Of a stretch of 64,000 nucleotides of DNA, positions 1 through 12,175 are shown in pieces. The first letter of the stretch is position 1, and the number at the start of each line of letters is the position of its first letter. Under the pieces are notes generated by a model. The model worked only from the letters and a program-made list of their open reading frames with translations. It did no database searches and was not told the origin of the DNA. This stretch comes from Cunninghamia lanceolata (Eukaryota > Streptophyta > Pinopsida > Cupressales > Cupressaceae), in contig BSBN01001017.1 in NCBI GenBank assembly GCA_027924645.1, positions 8,706,501 to 8,770,500 of the forward strand, given 5' to 3'. The translations under genes were made by a program, and so were the position numbers.

Positions 1-484
1 CGCACCCAAATGATAATGACTTACCTAATTGCAGTGAGTAATTAATATGCCCTAATTAGAAAATTCTGTAAGGATAAGAGTTAATTTTCATCAAGCAGTG
101 TCAATTATCAAAGTATTCCTTCAAAATTATAGAGAGCTAAAGGCATATTAAAGGCAACATTGAATGCAATTAAAGACAACATTATAGAGAACTGAAATGA
201 TGTGATAACGCAACTAAAATGGTATCCGTCATATATCCATACTAAGGTTGATATCTTAGCTCCCAGGTATGAATACGACAAACCCTTTCCCTTGATTTTA
301 CCATTACATTATTTTTACATTACCAGAAGGTAAATTCCTTATAAAGAAGGTAAATCTTTAGGGTAAATTTAGATTCATAGGTAGATTATAAGGAATTTCA
401 AAATTACATAGTGAAGTTAAAGTAATCTACCCACCTTAGGCACATAATCCCTAGAGCTAATTATGGATGCTTGTGTTCCATAGG
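1..484. other. AT-rich stretch without recognisable gene
   Basis: I see no ORF of note, RNA gene or repeat with a second copy in the window. By position it should belong to the U3 of the TE-G 5' LTR upstream of the accessory ORF. I compared it by eye with 49738-51600, where the 3' LTR should start, and saw no match. Confidence 0.4.
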
Positions 485-3400
485 ACAAAATGCAAAAGTG
501 ACAAGATCATCGTGATGCCGAGTTCAAATTGACTATGTTCCCCACTCTCGGTGATGTATGGTGTAAATTTGGCTATGCCTTGGATACATATTGCAAACAA
601 ATGAATGTAGATGCTTTTAGGGCAAGAATTTAGGCTAGAGAAAATGACAAGGTACTAAAAAATGTGGTAGCAATGGGGATGTTTCATGCTGCTAGATTCC
701 CATATGCAACAGAGGCATTAGAGTTAGTCATTGAATGTGCCCAAAAGTACAATGTGGTGAATAGGAGAGTGGAGCATCAAGAGCGAGTGTATGCTCATTT
801 CTCTATCAAAGCATCACAGAAGCTCTCAAATTTCCTAGAGAGTAGGATAATTTTGAAATAATCCTAGATGCACTAACTGTAGAGTTCAACAACAACCTCA
901 CTGACTATCGAAAGATCATATTCACATCATGGAGGGATCCAACTTGCAAGGTCAAAGATGTGGCCAAGATGCCCCAAAATTTGTACAAATATGATTTCAA
1001 TTAGGAGGTACAATATATGATGGCCTTACTCAGTAGAATGGCAGGGAAAAAAGATGCTGGGACTTTTGAACCTTGATGTTTTCTCTGATTCATTTGGTTA
1101 AGGATAAGAATAAAGTATCCCAATGGGCTAATATTATTAGTGATTCCTTTCATGAGGGAATGGTAGCATGGAGGAAGAGAAAGAGGATATTCTACATGAC
1201 ATCCTATGTGGTTTATGCATGCACCTACAAATTCAAATTTAATGGACTGTAAACCTTTGGAAGGCTAGGGCATCAACCTACTAACCAAGCAGTGTGGGAA
1301 TTCTATCCACAACTAGAAAGGATGTAGTCAATTCAAAATTATAAGATCGTGAATGATTGTTTTCTCATGCATTTGGTGAGGCTAATGGTGGCTGATTGAG
1401 CCAAAAGGCTCTCCAAGGAAGCCCAGGAATTAATACAACCTCATGGGTCCTAGTTTATCTAGTTCCCCACTTTTAACTATATCAAAATGGAGGGTTTTTA
1501 AGGAAATCCATTTATGTTGCCACGCTACCCCACAGACAAGGTACTATTATTGGAGGTCACAAGACAAATCATCCCCTCCTATGAGGCGTACGTGAAGAAG
1601 AAAAAAAGAGGGAATGTTTGGTTTCTAATGGTTATAAATTGGTACTCATGTGTAAAGATTGATAATGCTAAGTGCATTGAGGCTAAGTTATAGATGTTGC
1701 ATTTGCAATTGTTTCCTTTGACAAGATATTTTGATCCTTACCATAGGATGGAGAAATATGTGAATAAGAAATTACAACACGTTCCTCACATAAAAGATTT
1801 CTGGGTTGACTGTATAGATTATGAAGATGTGAGGAAGAGAGGATACCAACAACTGACTCTTAATAAAATTAGGACATTAGAATATTTAAAAGTACCACCT
1901 TAGCTGAAATCCAATGATGGGAAAGTCTCAGATCCTGAGTATGAGAAGAAGTAGGTGTATAAAGAAGATTTATCACTTCTAGATTGGAGTTTTCTTGAAG
2001 AGACATCCGTTGAAGCCATAACAGAAAAGGTCATGACCACCACTAAAAGGTGGGTTCAGAAGAAGTTGAATGAGTTAAAGGAAAAGGGCTTAGCCCTCAC
2101 ATATGTCAAGAAAAGGAAATTAAAAGGTAGGGAAGATTTACAGTATGATGATTTCCCTATCCATAAGAGAAGGATTATGGAGGCTAATCTTGTTGAACCA
2201 AGACTTTCTGCATGAGGGGAGGAATTAATAGCAAAAGGAATTACTGTGGCCACAAGGCCCTAACCTTTGAGGGATCAACCTTTATAAGCCATCCCCATTT
2301 CCACTAAGGCTAAAGAGGAGTGTAGGGAAATAAACATACTACAGTGGATAAATATCCCTAAGAAAAAAAAGGCCCAAGGATGCCCATGAGGGGCTCAACT
2401 TCCAAGATGGTAGAGGTTCAAACTGAGGCTACAGAGCCTACTAAAATGGAGTTAATGTTTTCATCAAATTAGACTCAAGGAAGCTCACCTTCATTATCCA
2501 TAATACTCCAGACATATCTAGTGAAGCAAGTAGAGGGCAATCCTAATTCGACTATAGGAGTGGTGAGAGAACTATAGTATGGTATGGCTACTCCACAAAT
2601 TATACAAGTAAAAAGAGAATTGGTTGAGGAAGCAAACACTGCAGAGAAATCTATGAATGGAGAGTTACCGTTATACTTAAGTTAGGACATAGACTTAACA
2701 GATTATGAAGTCACACAAGATGTGACTAATGATCCAGTTGGTTCACTTCTTATGCCTCTAATGCTCTCACAATAAGAGCCTTAGCAAGAACATGACATTG
2801 AGGTAATAAATAATCCAGAGCTGATGAAAGATCTTGAAGTGTAAGATATATCTGATACAGATAGGGCAGGATCACCTCAAGAGCCAATTGGTCAAGAGCA
2901 ATTAGATGATTTGGTTGAGAAGATAACCAGCCCAAAAGCAATTGATTTGTCATATCTAGTGGGAACATATACAATAGTTAAGGATACCCCTCCTCTAGAT
3001 AGATAAGAAGAAATTGTCCATGATACTTTTAAGAAAGAAGCTGATCAAGACATCCTTAAGGAGGAAGGAGCCAAGCAGATGTCAGGAAAGGAATAGAAGA
3101 ACAAAGACAACAAATAGAGTCATCCGAGCAATAGGATCTACACAATACATAGGATACAAAAATGCATCAAGAAGAGAATCCACTATAGGAGGGCCCTAAA
3201 GAGGTTCCTCAACAAGAGGTTCTCAAGGAAGATATGCCTCAACAAGAAGTTCCTCGAGAGGAGGAGGTGTCTACACGTGAAAGGATTCTAGATAAAGATG
3301 AGAATGCAACAGTTAAGGATGATCACATTGAGAAATCAAGTCAAGAAGGACTAGCACGAGATGTACTTGAATGGATAGCATCTGAGGTAATGGAGCCTCC

Positions 3401-3929
3401 TATAAATTCTACTCCATTTGATTTCAAATCTTTATTCTCAGTTGAAGAAATAAATCCCAAGTGCAAGGGAAGGGCTATGTCTATTATCAAAAGGGACACC
3501 ACGACTGGATGTAGGACAACACATTTGCTTGTGCCTACTATAGACAAGGCCAAATGGGAAATCTCTGCCAACGAATATCAAATAACCATAGTAGACCTTG
3601 GGCATGTGACGGCTAAGCAAGAAATAGAAGAGATCAAGGGGAGCATGGAGGTAGCAGTCGTTTACATCCGCAAGACTAAACTGAAAAATATAGAATTGAA
3701 GGGGCACATTGCCCATCTTCAAACATTTGTTAAGGGATTGGTCACCCTTGGAATGCAAATAATGAAAGTACCAGCTATCCTGACACTGGTAAGTCAAGAT
3801 GAAATAAGTGATCTTGATGCAAAGAAGCATCAAGCATAGATGATACAGAGGTGGTTCATCAAGTTCATGGAGAATGGAGAGGAAATAATTTAGTTAACAT
3901 TGTCTAATTGGGACAATTTGGTTTATATC
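485..3929 (+). pseudogene. LTR-borne accessory ORF of TE-G, N-terminal and middle part
   Basis: This is a long reading frame broken mostly by TAG stops and shifts, with open pieces at 664-861, 1694-1903, 1955-2215 and 3234-3839. I do not recognise the first about 600 codons (a Tyr/Phe-rich part near 560-860 and a Lys-rich part near 1955-2215). From 3234 the 201-residue piece is Glu/Lys-rich and matches the TE-F ORF (61608-62736, - strand) in order: FDFKSL against IDIKSL, a VDLG/FDLG motif, LKGHI, then WFIKFMENGEE against WFRAFMQEGEE. The frame runs into DNLVYI at 3912-3929, where TE-C is inserted, and resumes after TE-C at 13432. No signal peptide or membrane segment is evident. Its function is unknown, and nothing here resembles gag or pol. 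Confidence 0.55.
3925..3929. repeat. Target-site duplication of TE-C, left copy (ATATC)
   Basis: ATATC immediately precedes the TE-C terminus and is repeated at 13427-13431 directly after the other terminus, as expected for 5-bp LTR-retrotransposon integration. Confidence 0.9.
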
Positions 3930-5182
3930 TGTAATGTATGAAAAAGGATGGAAAAGGATTTATTGATGTTGAATGATAGTTCAATTAGATCCCTGTTTCA
4001 CTACATACATTCAAGGACATTAAACTGAGTTGAATCACAACTTTTGCAAGAGGACTCAGCTACAGGTTTGGTGTCACTTGGAATGATAAGGAAATTTGGA
4101 ATTTGTTGATTACTTGTTAAAACCCTAGTTCAATTAGGCCTAAAACCCTAATTATGCAAAATTGTAATCAAATGGACAAATCCTGACAAATGCTCACATA
4201 GGAAGGCACTAAATATAGATTAGAAACATACTAGGGCTTTAATTTTGGAAAGAGAAAAATTTGGGGATGAAAGAGTGGGCACTAGTGTCCAAGGTGGTAC
4301 TTTTTCTAAGGGCTTGGAACCAAAATGTGCTTTAGATTGTAACCTGCTTAGAGATTTCTAACAATGCTAAATTGGAGGACAAAAGAGAGAGTGCCCTTGT
4401 CCAATTAGGGATATTTTCTGTCATTTTCTTTAGATCTAGAATCTTTATGCTCTGCTTTATTCTCCTACAACTCCACTCCACAAGATCTGACACCTGTCAT
4501 CTGCAATCAAAAGAGAGGGTTTGGGGGTTGTGGTGTTTAGGAGCTTGCCTCGGTCAAGCCCTGGAATGGCATTCAAGCCTTCCAACACCATTGTTAGATA
4601 GAGAGTGTGTGTCCTTGGTGAACAGAGGCAAAAGAAAATGATGAAATAGATTGATTAAGAACAAATAGATATCACCTCAGAGGTGTACATAGCTCTCAAG
4701 GAGATGAAAATCTTTCATGCCATGGGAAGATGAAGCCCAATCTGCAATAACAAACACAACAAAATAATTCTTCTCTACAACACAATGAATGCCTTGTATG
4801 CTCTATGATCATAAGTTCACCTTAATTTCAAAATCATCTTCTAGTTTAAAATGAAGTCCTAAACATGATTATATATTCATTCTCGCTAAACATTCATAAT
4901 TCAAACTTAAGATGCCGAAAAGGAAACCTTTTTAATGGTCATAAGTCGACATATGAATTTTGGGTCCCAACAAAATGTGGCTGGACTAGGGCATGGGCGT
5001 CCAAGTCTGGGGCCTATTTTTAGCAAAGATTAGCATTTATATTGGGCCCCTAAGCCCCATTTGACATGGGTTTAGGAGGAATTTTGCTCTAGGATAGTTT
5101 AAGTCATGCATAAGTAAAATAAGGGGACCTAGGAGCTAAACTAGGGGGTAAAAGTCGAAGGGGGACATTTTATGACATAACA
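3930..5182 (-). repeat. 3' LTR of TE-C
   Basis: It matches 12176-13426 along its length with scattered substitutions and small indels. On the - strand it starts TGTTATGTC and ends ACATTACA. The divergence between the copies shows the insertion is not recent. Confidence 0.9.
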
Positions 5183-5199
5183 TTTAGCCCCCACTTTAA
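5183..5199 (-). promoter_or_regulatory. Polypurine tract of TE-C
   Basis: The - strand reads TTAAAGTGGGGGCTAAA directly before the LTR start TGTTATG. The same sequence sits beside the TE-D LTR at 52960-52976. This is the standard site for plus-strand DNA priming. Confidence 0.8.
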
Positions 5200-5530
5200 T
5201 GTATATATGCTCTTATAACACATACATGCATTAAAATACGGTCGAAAACACATCAAACATGCCAAGCACATGAAGCTAGGGCACACACCAAGATCGAGGA
5301 ACTATTTCTAGTCCCCAGTCTCATGTAAGCACTAGAAAACACATTGAAGACATGCAAGACACAATGAAGATAGTAGCAGACATGCAAAACATGGAGAAGA
5401 TAGTATTGAAGACATGCAAAACATGATGTGGACATGAGAGTAGTCATGAAAAACATGATGAATACATTGATATAGAATTTTCATATATATATATATATGC
5501 ATGGACATAAAATTGCAACACAAAACCCCA
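5200..5530. other. TE-C interior, no gene
   Basis: AT-rich 3' untranslated part of TE-C with short repeated phrases around AAGACATGCAAAACATG (5340-5440) and a short AT dinucleotide run near 5485-5500. I see no coding potential. Confidence 0.5.
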
Positions 5531-5810
5531 TAATGTAGGAGGAGCTCATCGCTACACCCTTTAAACTACACCAGGGGGAAAACACACCATACAAAACCTG
5601 AGTGTGGGAGGAGCTCATCGCTACACCCTTGAAGCCACACATAGGGGAAAACACACCATAGAAAACTTGAGTGTGGGAGGAGCTCATCACTACATCCTTG
5701 AAACTACACATATGGGAAAACATGTCAAACAAAGCTTGAGTATGGCAGGAGCTGATTGCTACACCCTTGAAACCACACACAGGGGAAAACACACGAAAGA
5801 CACATAGAAT
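5531..5810. repeat. 69-bp tandem repeat, about four units, in TE-C
   Basis: The motif GGAGGAGCTCATCGCTACAC recurs with GAGCTC/GAGCTG at 5542, 5611, 5680 and 5749, a 69-bp spacing. A weaker copy lies near 5875. Related units of 71-73 bp lie in TE-D at 53250-53470, so the array is an inherited part of this family. The short ORFs across it are by-products of a period divisible by three. Confidence 0.85.
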
Positions 5811-5984
5811 TCATGAGCACTGTATAGCATGCCATAGACATACTATACATCTTAAACATGGAAAACACGAGCAATGGAAGGAGCTTATTGCTAAGTCCCA
5901 CCATCTCAAACATGCTGTAGACACACTAGATGATTGGGCTTATGCCACAACAACTGCCAAAAACATGCTTAAGGGAGGATAGCT

Positions 5985-6215
5985 CAAGATCCAACCCCAC
6001 CTCCTGATGAGGACTTTGTATAAAAGGATGTGCACTAACTCAAGAGATACACCATCCCACCTCGCAATGAGGTCTTTTGTATAAAAGGATATGCACTAGC
6101 TCAAGAGATACGTTATCCTACCTCGTGGAGAGGGCTTTTTGATTGCAATTGATATAAGGATGTGTACTCGTGCTAGAGATACAACATCTCACCTCGTAGA
6201 GAGGGCTTACAAACA
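5985..6215. repeat. Tandem repeat of about 61-72 bp, three units, in TE-C
   Basis: Units contain CACCTC, then GAGGGCTT or a close variant, then a TATAAAAGGATGTGCACT-like stretch and AGAGATAC. A matching block occurs in TE-D at about 53615-53830. I see nothing coding. Confidence 0.75.
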
Positions 6216-7201
6216 TGCTTTGTTAGTACCAAAATCATCAGATAGATAACCTTATATATGCCCCCACCTTAAGGTGGTTGATGTCGTGTACTGGTATCAA
6301 GCACATTAAGGTAAAGAGAAAACGTGCAAGGAAACAAGAGCTCTCATAAAACCCATGCCTCCAAGGTGACATGTGCTCACGATCACCAAATGTTCTGACA
6401 AACACAGTGATAAGATATGCTAAGATAAACACATGTAATAAATCACATCCAAGAAACCAAGGATACACTTATGGGTTCGAATCTAAGTATAGCCATTGGG
6501 CTTATACTATAGGTACCTCAAACTTGAGTGTAACAACAAGGTGAGATACAAGACAAACAAAGTGCACAGAGTAGATGCATTGCAATGGTTTGTTAGAAAA
6601 GATAAGACAACATGATGCTTTAAACTAAGTGATTTTGCTAGTCAAGAGTCACATATATATACCAACCCCATGATCATGCATGGACTAGGTCCATTTTTAT
6701 TTGCTTACTGAAAGGACACATGGTCCATATCAGTTAGTTGTTTGTTTTTCATCATCTGCCAACTAGGTAGAATCACCAGAAGAAGGTAAACAATAAAAAA
6801 GAGAGAGGAGAACAAGTGCCTTAGGAACACCATGTAGGAGGATGTCCACAAAATGCCCTCCACAATGCTATGCCCCTAAGGCATGACACACAAAAAAAAA
6901 ATAGAGGAGAGGCAATGATAGAAGAATGATGAAACAAATAGAAGAATGGTCACAACAGAGTTGGTCTCTCGATATCCTTGACCTTACAAGAGTATCAAGG
7001 GTCATCCAAGGAGACCTAAACAACACATAACACATCATGGGGGAACACAACACAAGAGGGGAGGCCACTTAAATGAGCAAACTATGCTACAACAAAGGTG
7101 GCCACTAGGGTTAGAGATACTTCCCTATTGTCCTTGATTCTGATCTTTATCTTGATAGTTAAGTCTTTATCTCTTCTTCTTTCTTCCACATTTTCTTGAG
7201 T
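6216..7201. other. TE-C 3' region, no gene
   Basis: Non-coding, with counterparts in TE-D: GGTGGTTGAT near 6275 against 53890, and the stretch CGATATCCTTGACCTTACAA at 6969 against 54550. This conservation between two diverged copies marks it as an inherent part of the element. Confidence 0.6.
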
Positions 7202-7745
7202 TTATGAAGGTGCAATCACATGAGTTGTTAATGGAAAGTTGTCTATTAATGATTCTATGGGAGGAATGTCATAGGTTTCTATGTTAATCAAGTGAGGTGA
7301 TGTAGGGGCTGGGAAAATGCCCATTTCAACCAATTTGTAGGGTGTTGGAATACCTTGGTTGTTAGGAATGGTATGATGTTTTATTTTCTCTAGATTGTTA
7401 ACAGTTCCCAAGGTATGTAAGTGTTCAGGTAAGGGTGTGTGATCTATTTCTTTGTTGAATATGTAGTTAATAAGTGTTTGAAGATTATTTGATGAATTTT
7501 TAGTGTCAATAGGTTGAAGAAGTTGTTCACAAAGAGAGTCTGCATCATCCAATATTTCATCCTAGCTAGGGAGAGCATGAAAAGATGGCAGGGTAGTGTT
7601 AATGAATGTTTTGATCATTTCTTCTTCTTATGCCAAAATATTATCACTAGGTGAGGTTATGTTGGGAGAAGACTTCAAATTATTAGATGAATCACCCCGG
7701 GCTATGTCAGTTTCATAAGTCTCAGAAATGATGTCCATTATATCA
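7202..7745 (-). pseudogene. Terminal ORF of TE-C (unknown product, acidic)
   Basis: A 116-residue open piece (7552 to 7202) continues upstream on the - strand through two stops into a related acidic stretch containing SETYET. It sits where the last ORF of TE-D ends (54770-55318, which contains YETYET), so the two may be the same tail of a Gag/protease-type polyprotein. I find no zinc finger, DSG/DTG protease motif or YxDD motif in it. The product is unrecognised, and the frame is broken. Confidence 0.4.
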
Positions 7746-7945
7746 TCGTGAAATGTAGGAAAAAAAGGAAGAATTTTGTTGTGCCTTGCACACACATGCC
7801 CCACTTTGCCAAATGGAGACCCCCTCTTTTTCTTTGGCTTGGAGTCTCAACCTTTTTGCCTTATGATGATGATAAAATGAATTTGTGCTTAGAGTGTAGG
7901 ATTTGTTCCAGATTTGAGTATTTTGCATGTTTGGGAGTCATTTGA

Positions 7946-10900
7946 TGTTGTGCATGGTTGATTTGGAGGTGTCTTGGGTGGTACTGTGCTTAAAAGATAG
8001 TCATTGTTGCCTTTTGCACTAAAATTGGGTGTTATTGCACTTTTCTTTAAAATCCTGTCACTGGATATTGGCCTTGGAATTGTTTTTGTAGGATGTTTCA
8101 TGTTGAAATTCCTAGTTTCCAGGTCTTAGATTTGCAAAATCATGTCAAATTCCACAAGATTTCACTAAGGGGTTTGCATACTTTCATCCCATTACATGGT
8201 CCTGAATCCCTGATTTGGCTAAGTCTGAAACTCTAAAAATCCTAAAAAATGGCTAAGTCTAAAATCTGGTGGAACCACAAAATTCTAGAATCTGCATATG
8301 AAATCCTATGGATCTGGAACCTATCTAAAACATCTTGAAAGTATATTTAAAAATATATAAGTATAACTTATACTTAAATATATTTTTAAATATACTTTCA
8401 CCTTGGCCAATTCAAAATCTAGCGCTAAAAATGACCCCAACTGCAAAAAGCGCTAAAAACAACCTCTACCGACCTTTGCACTAAAAACCCACTTCGCAGA
8501 CTTGTGCTGAAATGGCCTTCCACTGACTTAAGTCACACAGGTCAGTTGGTACTAAAACCTGCACTAGTCGGTTGCATTGAAAATCCCCGTCGACTAAGCC
8601 CTTTTATGTTTTGCGTTAAAAATTGACCTTACCGACTTACGCTACAATCCACCGGCCGACCTTATGAGATGCCGTTAGTCAGTCCAAGCCCAAACTCGCA
8701 CAAGTTGGTGGCACCCAAAAGTAGCACAAAAGTATTTTGCACTAAAAATGAACCTCTTTGACCTATACTAGAATTGCATTGCACTGACTTTTAGTCAGTA
8801 GACCCCAAAAGCCCCGCTAGGTCAGTAAACCCCAAAATCAGTGCTTTTTGGTATTTTGGCATGAAATTGAGTTTTTCAAGGAACAAATTGGATTCTTTTG
8901 ATGGATTTCAATTGCATATCTATTTGTCACACCATGATGAATATTTTACTAAGTTTGTGTGGATTTTTGGCATGTTTTACGACAATTAATGCTACTGCAC
9001 ATGAAAAGTCCGTGACCCCCAAAAATCCTACTTTTACAGAAAATGCTAGAAAAATATGAAATAAAAGTTTCAAAATGGATTCTAGTCACCTCAAAAAATT
9101 CCTAGATCAATATATAGGCCAAATGGGTACTTGAAAATGACAAAAAATGTAGGAAATCATGTGAAAATCACTAGATTTAAGAGGTTGGTTATAAGGAAGC
9201 AACATTGACAATGAACTATTTTTTATTGATCCATGACTACAAATGGACATGTTTTGATCCAAATTGATGAAAAATGACTTGTTAAGATGAAATTGATGCT
9301 TTGTATTATGAATTGTAGGTCTTGGAGAGCATAGGAGCTTGTTGGAGCCATCTTGGAAGGATGTACACACAGATATGCAGTGCTGACCCAGAAATATAGA
9401 AACTTCATTTTATCAACCAAATTGCTCCTGCACCTACAAGAGAATGTTAGTATGATGTCTAGGATGATGGAAATAAGTACTTAGAGCTTGAAGACACTGA
9501 AGATCATGCCTACATCACTGTTGTTTCTGCAGATCCAGTCCGGGGGTCATAACTCCTAGCTATTTTATTAGAATTTAAACTTCTTCGACTCTTTGGAAAG
9601 ATAAACTGATTATCTAGTTTGAGCTACCTGGCCGATAAGGCTTTATGTCTAGACACCAAGAAGTTTCGAGCCCCCATTCTGCTCCGAAGGCCTCAAAAAA
9701 TGTAATTTACTACGATGTAGAAAATACCAAAAATTATATTTTTGATATTTTTCCAAAAACACCACTCAAATGACCATGGACTAGATCACCAAGACATGCA
9801 TACAGTTCTTCCAATAGTCTAGTCATGCAATGATGATCCAGCAAGCATCCAATTGGATACGTCTTCATTGAAGAATGTGCCACATACTCCTCTTGGTCCA
9901 TTCAACACTTGGAATCCTATGAACCCACATCAGCTCAAGTTTTCAAGCATCATGTGACTCTATTTTAGCTTCATTAGGCCTTGAAAATTGACTTTTCATC
10001 ATGTATAGCCAAATGGGTATCCATTTTGTCCAGATTCAATGTATTTGCAAGCTATTTTTGTCTTTTTCCTACAAGACAAATGCAAATCTGAAAATGTAAC
10101 AAATTGCTATACTTAATTCAATGTCATGTAATCTGGACCATTAGTGTTGAGTTAATCTCCACCGTCCATTGAAAAACTCGGTATGGTGCCTTTCTTATAA
10201 AAGGGCCATCCTTTTCTCTCATTTGTAAGAGAGATTTTGATACCGAATTGTTGACACTGCCATTTGAAGTAATGCAAAGCAAATTTCTACAATTATCTTG
10301 AGAATTTGTATCTTGTATTGGCTCATTTTGGTTTTCATGGTTCGCTTCTTGCTCTCCCATATTTAGTTAGTTGTGCTTTATAATGTTTATGATTTGCTGA
10401 AAGTATTTGATGAAAGCTCTAGTCCATACTTTTGGTTATTTGCTGATGGTAAATAGCTGTGTAAAGTTAGTCTGGACTTATCAGTTGTGCTTAGTTCAAT
10501 TGCATTTTGTGAGTTAAATTACGCCAGTCATTGGGTATTTAATGAATGAATATAATCTAAAAATATCTAGATTTCCATTGAAGATAGCACCATTTTCTGC
10601 AGTACTATAACACACATTTAGTTTGGTAACTCAAAAAAATGGTTATGTTTCAGAGCATTTGTCTACTTAAAGTAAAATCTATGCATTGTGAATGTCACTT
10701 AGGATTCCTCTAAAACCCTATACCTTTTGCATTTTCTTCAAAAACCTTGGTTAGATTAGGAATTTCAACAGCATTTTACATTGTTTATCAGCTGAAATCT
10801 TGAAGGGTTCATGTGTATTTGCTATTCCAACATGAAGATCTATATATTGCATGTAAGACCCCTTGCTGGCATAGCTAGACATTCCACTGAAGTTATTCCA

Positions 10901-10993
10901 AGCAAGCTAAAACCTAGCTGTAGAAACCTTGGAGTAGTCTTACCTAGGGTAGGATACTTTTCAAGAGAGGTGTGATACCAACAATCATACCTG
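7946..10993 (+). repeat. Possible solo LTR inside TE-C (boundaries uncertain)
   Basis: This stretch has no counterpart seen in TE-D. It contains a + strand TATA box (TATAAAAGG, 10196-10204) followed by sequence laid out like the R/U5 of the TE-G LTR. The upstream part (8400-8870) repeats phrases such as GCGCTAAAAA and CGACTT. I could not find a convincing 5-bp target duplication, so both ends are guesses. The alternative is unusual TE-C interior. Confidence 0.3.
8337..8399. repeat. 63-bp near-perfect palindrome
   Basis: GAAAGTATATTTAAAAATAT is followed, after a central AAGTATAACTTATACTT, by its reverse complement ending in ATACTTTC. The arms differ only by a two-base gap. It is entirely A/T-rich and would extrude or fold as one hairpin. 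Confidence 0.85.
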
Positions 10994-11017
10994 CATTGTT
11001 GTGTGCTAAAACCACCA

Positions 11018-11329
11018 TCAACAAATATTTTCATCATTACCTTCTTCATTGTCTTTTGTGGAGATGAAATTAATGAGATTTTTCAAGATTGAAGGGTAGA
11101 TACCCATGAGAGTGGTGAAACTTTCAAAATTAGATATGTAACATAGAATTTCATATGTAGAGCTCATGGAAATATCAATGTCATAGATATGTGCTATTTG
11201 TTGGAGGAATTGAGGATACTTGTTAGTTAATTTATAGAAATTGTCAACATCTATGATGTATGCAAACAAGGCTTCCAAAGATGAATAACAAGATACATCC
11301 ATGATATTGTTTTTATGAGGAGAGGCCAT
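11018..11329 (-). CDS. Hypothetical 103-residue ORF near the 5' end of TE-C
   Basis: This is the first ORF of any size downstream of the TE-C 5' LTR on the sense strand. It starts MASPHKNN and ends in an acidic tail. It looks helical and has no zinc knuckle or protease motif. Its position suggests a leader ORF or the remains of gag, but I do not recognise the family. It stops near the right edge of a possible later insertion (7946-10993), so it may be the truncated start of a longer protein. Confidence 0.35.
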   Translation of the reverse strand: MASPHKNNIMDVSCYSSLEALFAYIIDVDNFYKLTNKYPQFLQQIAHIYDIDISMSSTYEILCYISNFESFTTLMGIYPSILKNLINFISTKDNEEGNDENIC

Positions 11330-11344
11330 AGATGTGAGATTATT

Positions 11345-12161
11345 TCACCCTAACACACTTGTTTGAGGGAAACGGGTACTAAAAGACACATAGAGTCCAC
11401 AACAAACAAAGTGGGTAGAATGAAATAATGCAACACAACAAGGTAATATGAGTGATTTGCAAGTTTGTTTGAGGAAAGTGTATAAAACCCTTAGCGTTGA
11501 AATACACAATGTGTAATTAAAAACATGAAAATTTTCAAGCAAGAGTGTCAAATGATGCCAACTTTTTAGATAAGGATTAAATGTATGCTTTAAAATGGAT
11601 GTAAGATCTGATTTTAAAGATTTTTAGAACATATTTAAGGAAGCAAATGCAAAACTATGCTTGTTTATGACCTAAAATGCTTGATTTTTTCACTTTTTCC
11701 AATGTAAATATGCTAAAGATGCAAATGTAAATGTAAAAAATTACAATGAAAAAATACTACAATCCAAAATTAGATTTGAAAGAATGTTCAAAGGAGTAGT
11801 AAAATCTAAAGCAAGTTTTAGCTACAAACCCTAGCTTTTGGAAAGACTAGGTTATATGAAAAACACATAATTTCAAGCAAACCCTAGCAAATAAAGTATG
11901 TAAATGCAAGGTAAATGATTATAGAATGATGAATTTCTGTAATTTATCTCAGCTATGATATAAATATAAGAAATTTAAATGATTTAAATGATATGCAATA
12001 AGAATAGTGCAAACTATGCCTAAGTGCAAGCCTAGGATGCTTGATTTTTTCAAAATTTTCAATTTTTATGCAAGATTTTGAAATGTAGAATTATGGAAAT
12101 GAAATGTATGAATGTAAATATGATTTACAACACTCAAAAAGATGCAAGGTTCAACAAAACA
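11345..12161. other. TE-C 5' leader, no gene
   Basis: AT-rich DNA between the TE-C 5' LTR and its first ORF. There is a repeated phrase around ATGCTTGATTTTTTCA (11678, 12038), showing a small internal duplication. I see no ORF I would support. Confidence 0.4.
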
Positions 12162-12175
12162 CAGGTTCACCAAAA
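12162..12175 (-). promoter_or_regulatory. Candidate primer-binding site of TE-C
   Basis: On the - strand TTTTGGTGAACCTG follows directly after the LTR end ACATTACA, the position of a tRNA primer site. I cannot assign the tRNA. Confidence 0.4.

Noticed and set aside
4372..4641. 89-residue + strand ORF in the TE-C 3' LTR, also at 12618-12887
   Set aside because: It is antisense to the element, is kept in both LTRs only because they are copies, is not open in the related TE-D LTR and has no recognisable domain.
5531..5810. CRISPR-like array
   Set aside because: Units are contiguous tandem repeats without unique spacers, in a eukaryotic retrotransposon.
5481..5913. Several repetitive ORFs on both strands across 5481-5913
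   Set aside because: They are open only because the 69-bp repeat period is a multiple of three.
10840..11049. 69-residue ORF on the - strand overlapping the 3' end of the TE-C leader ORF
   Set aside because: Different frame, no motif, overlaps a likely insertion boundary.
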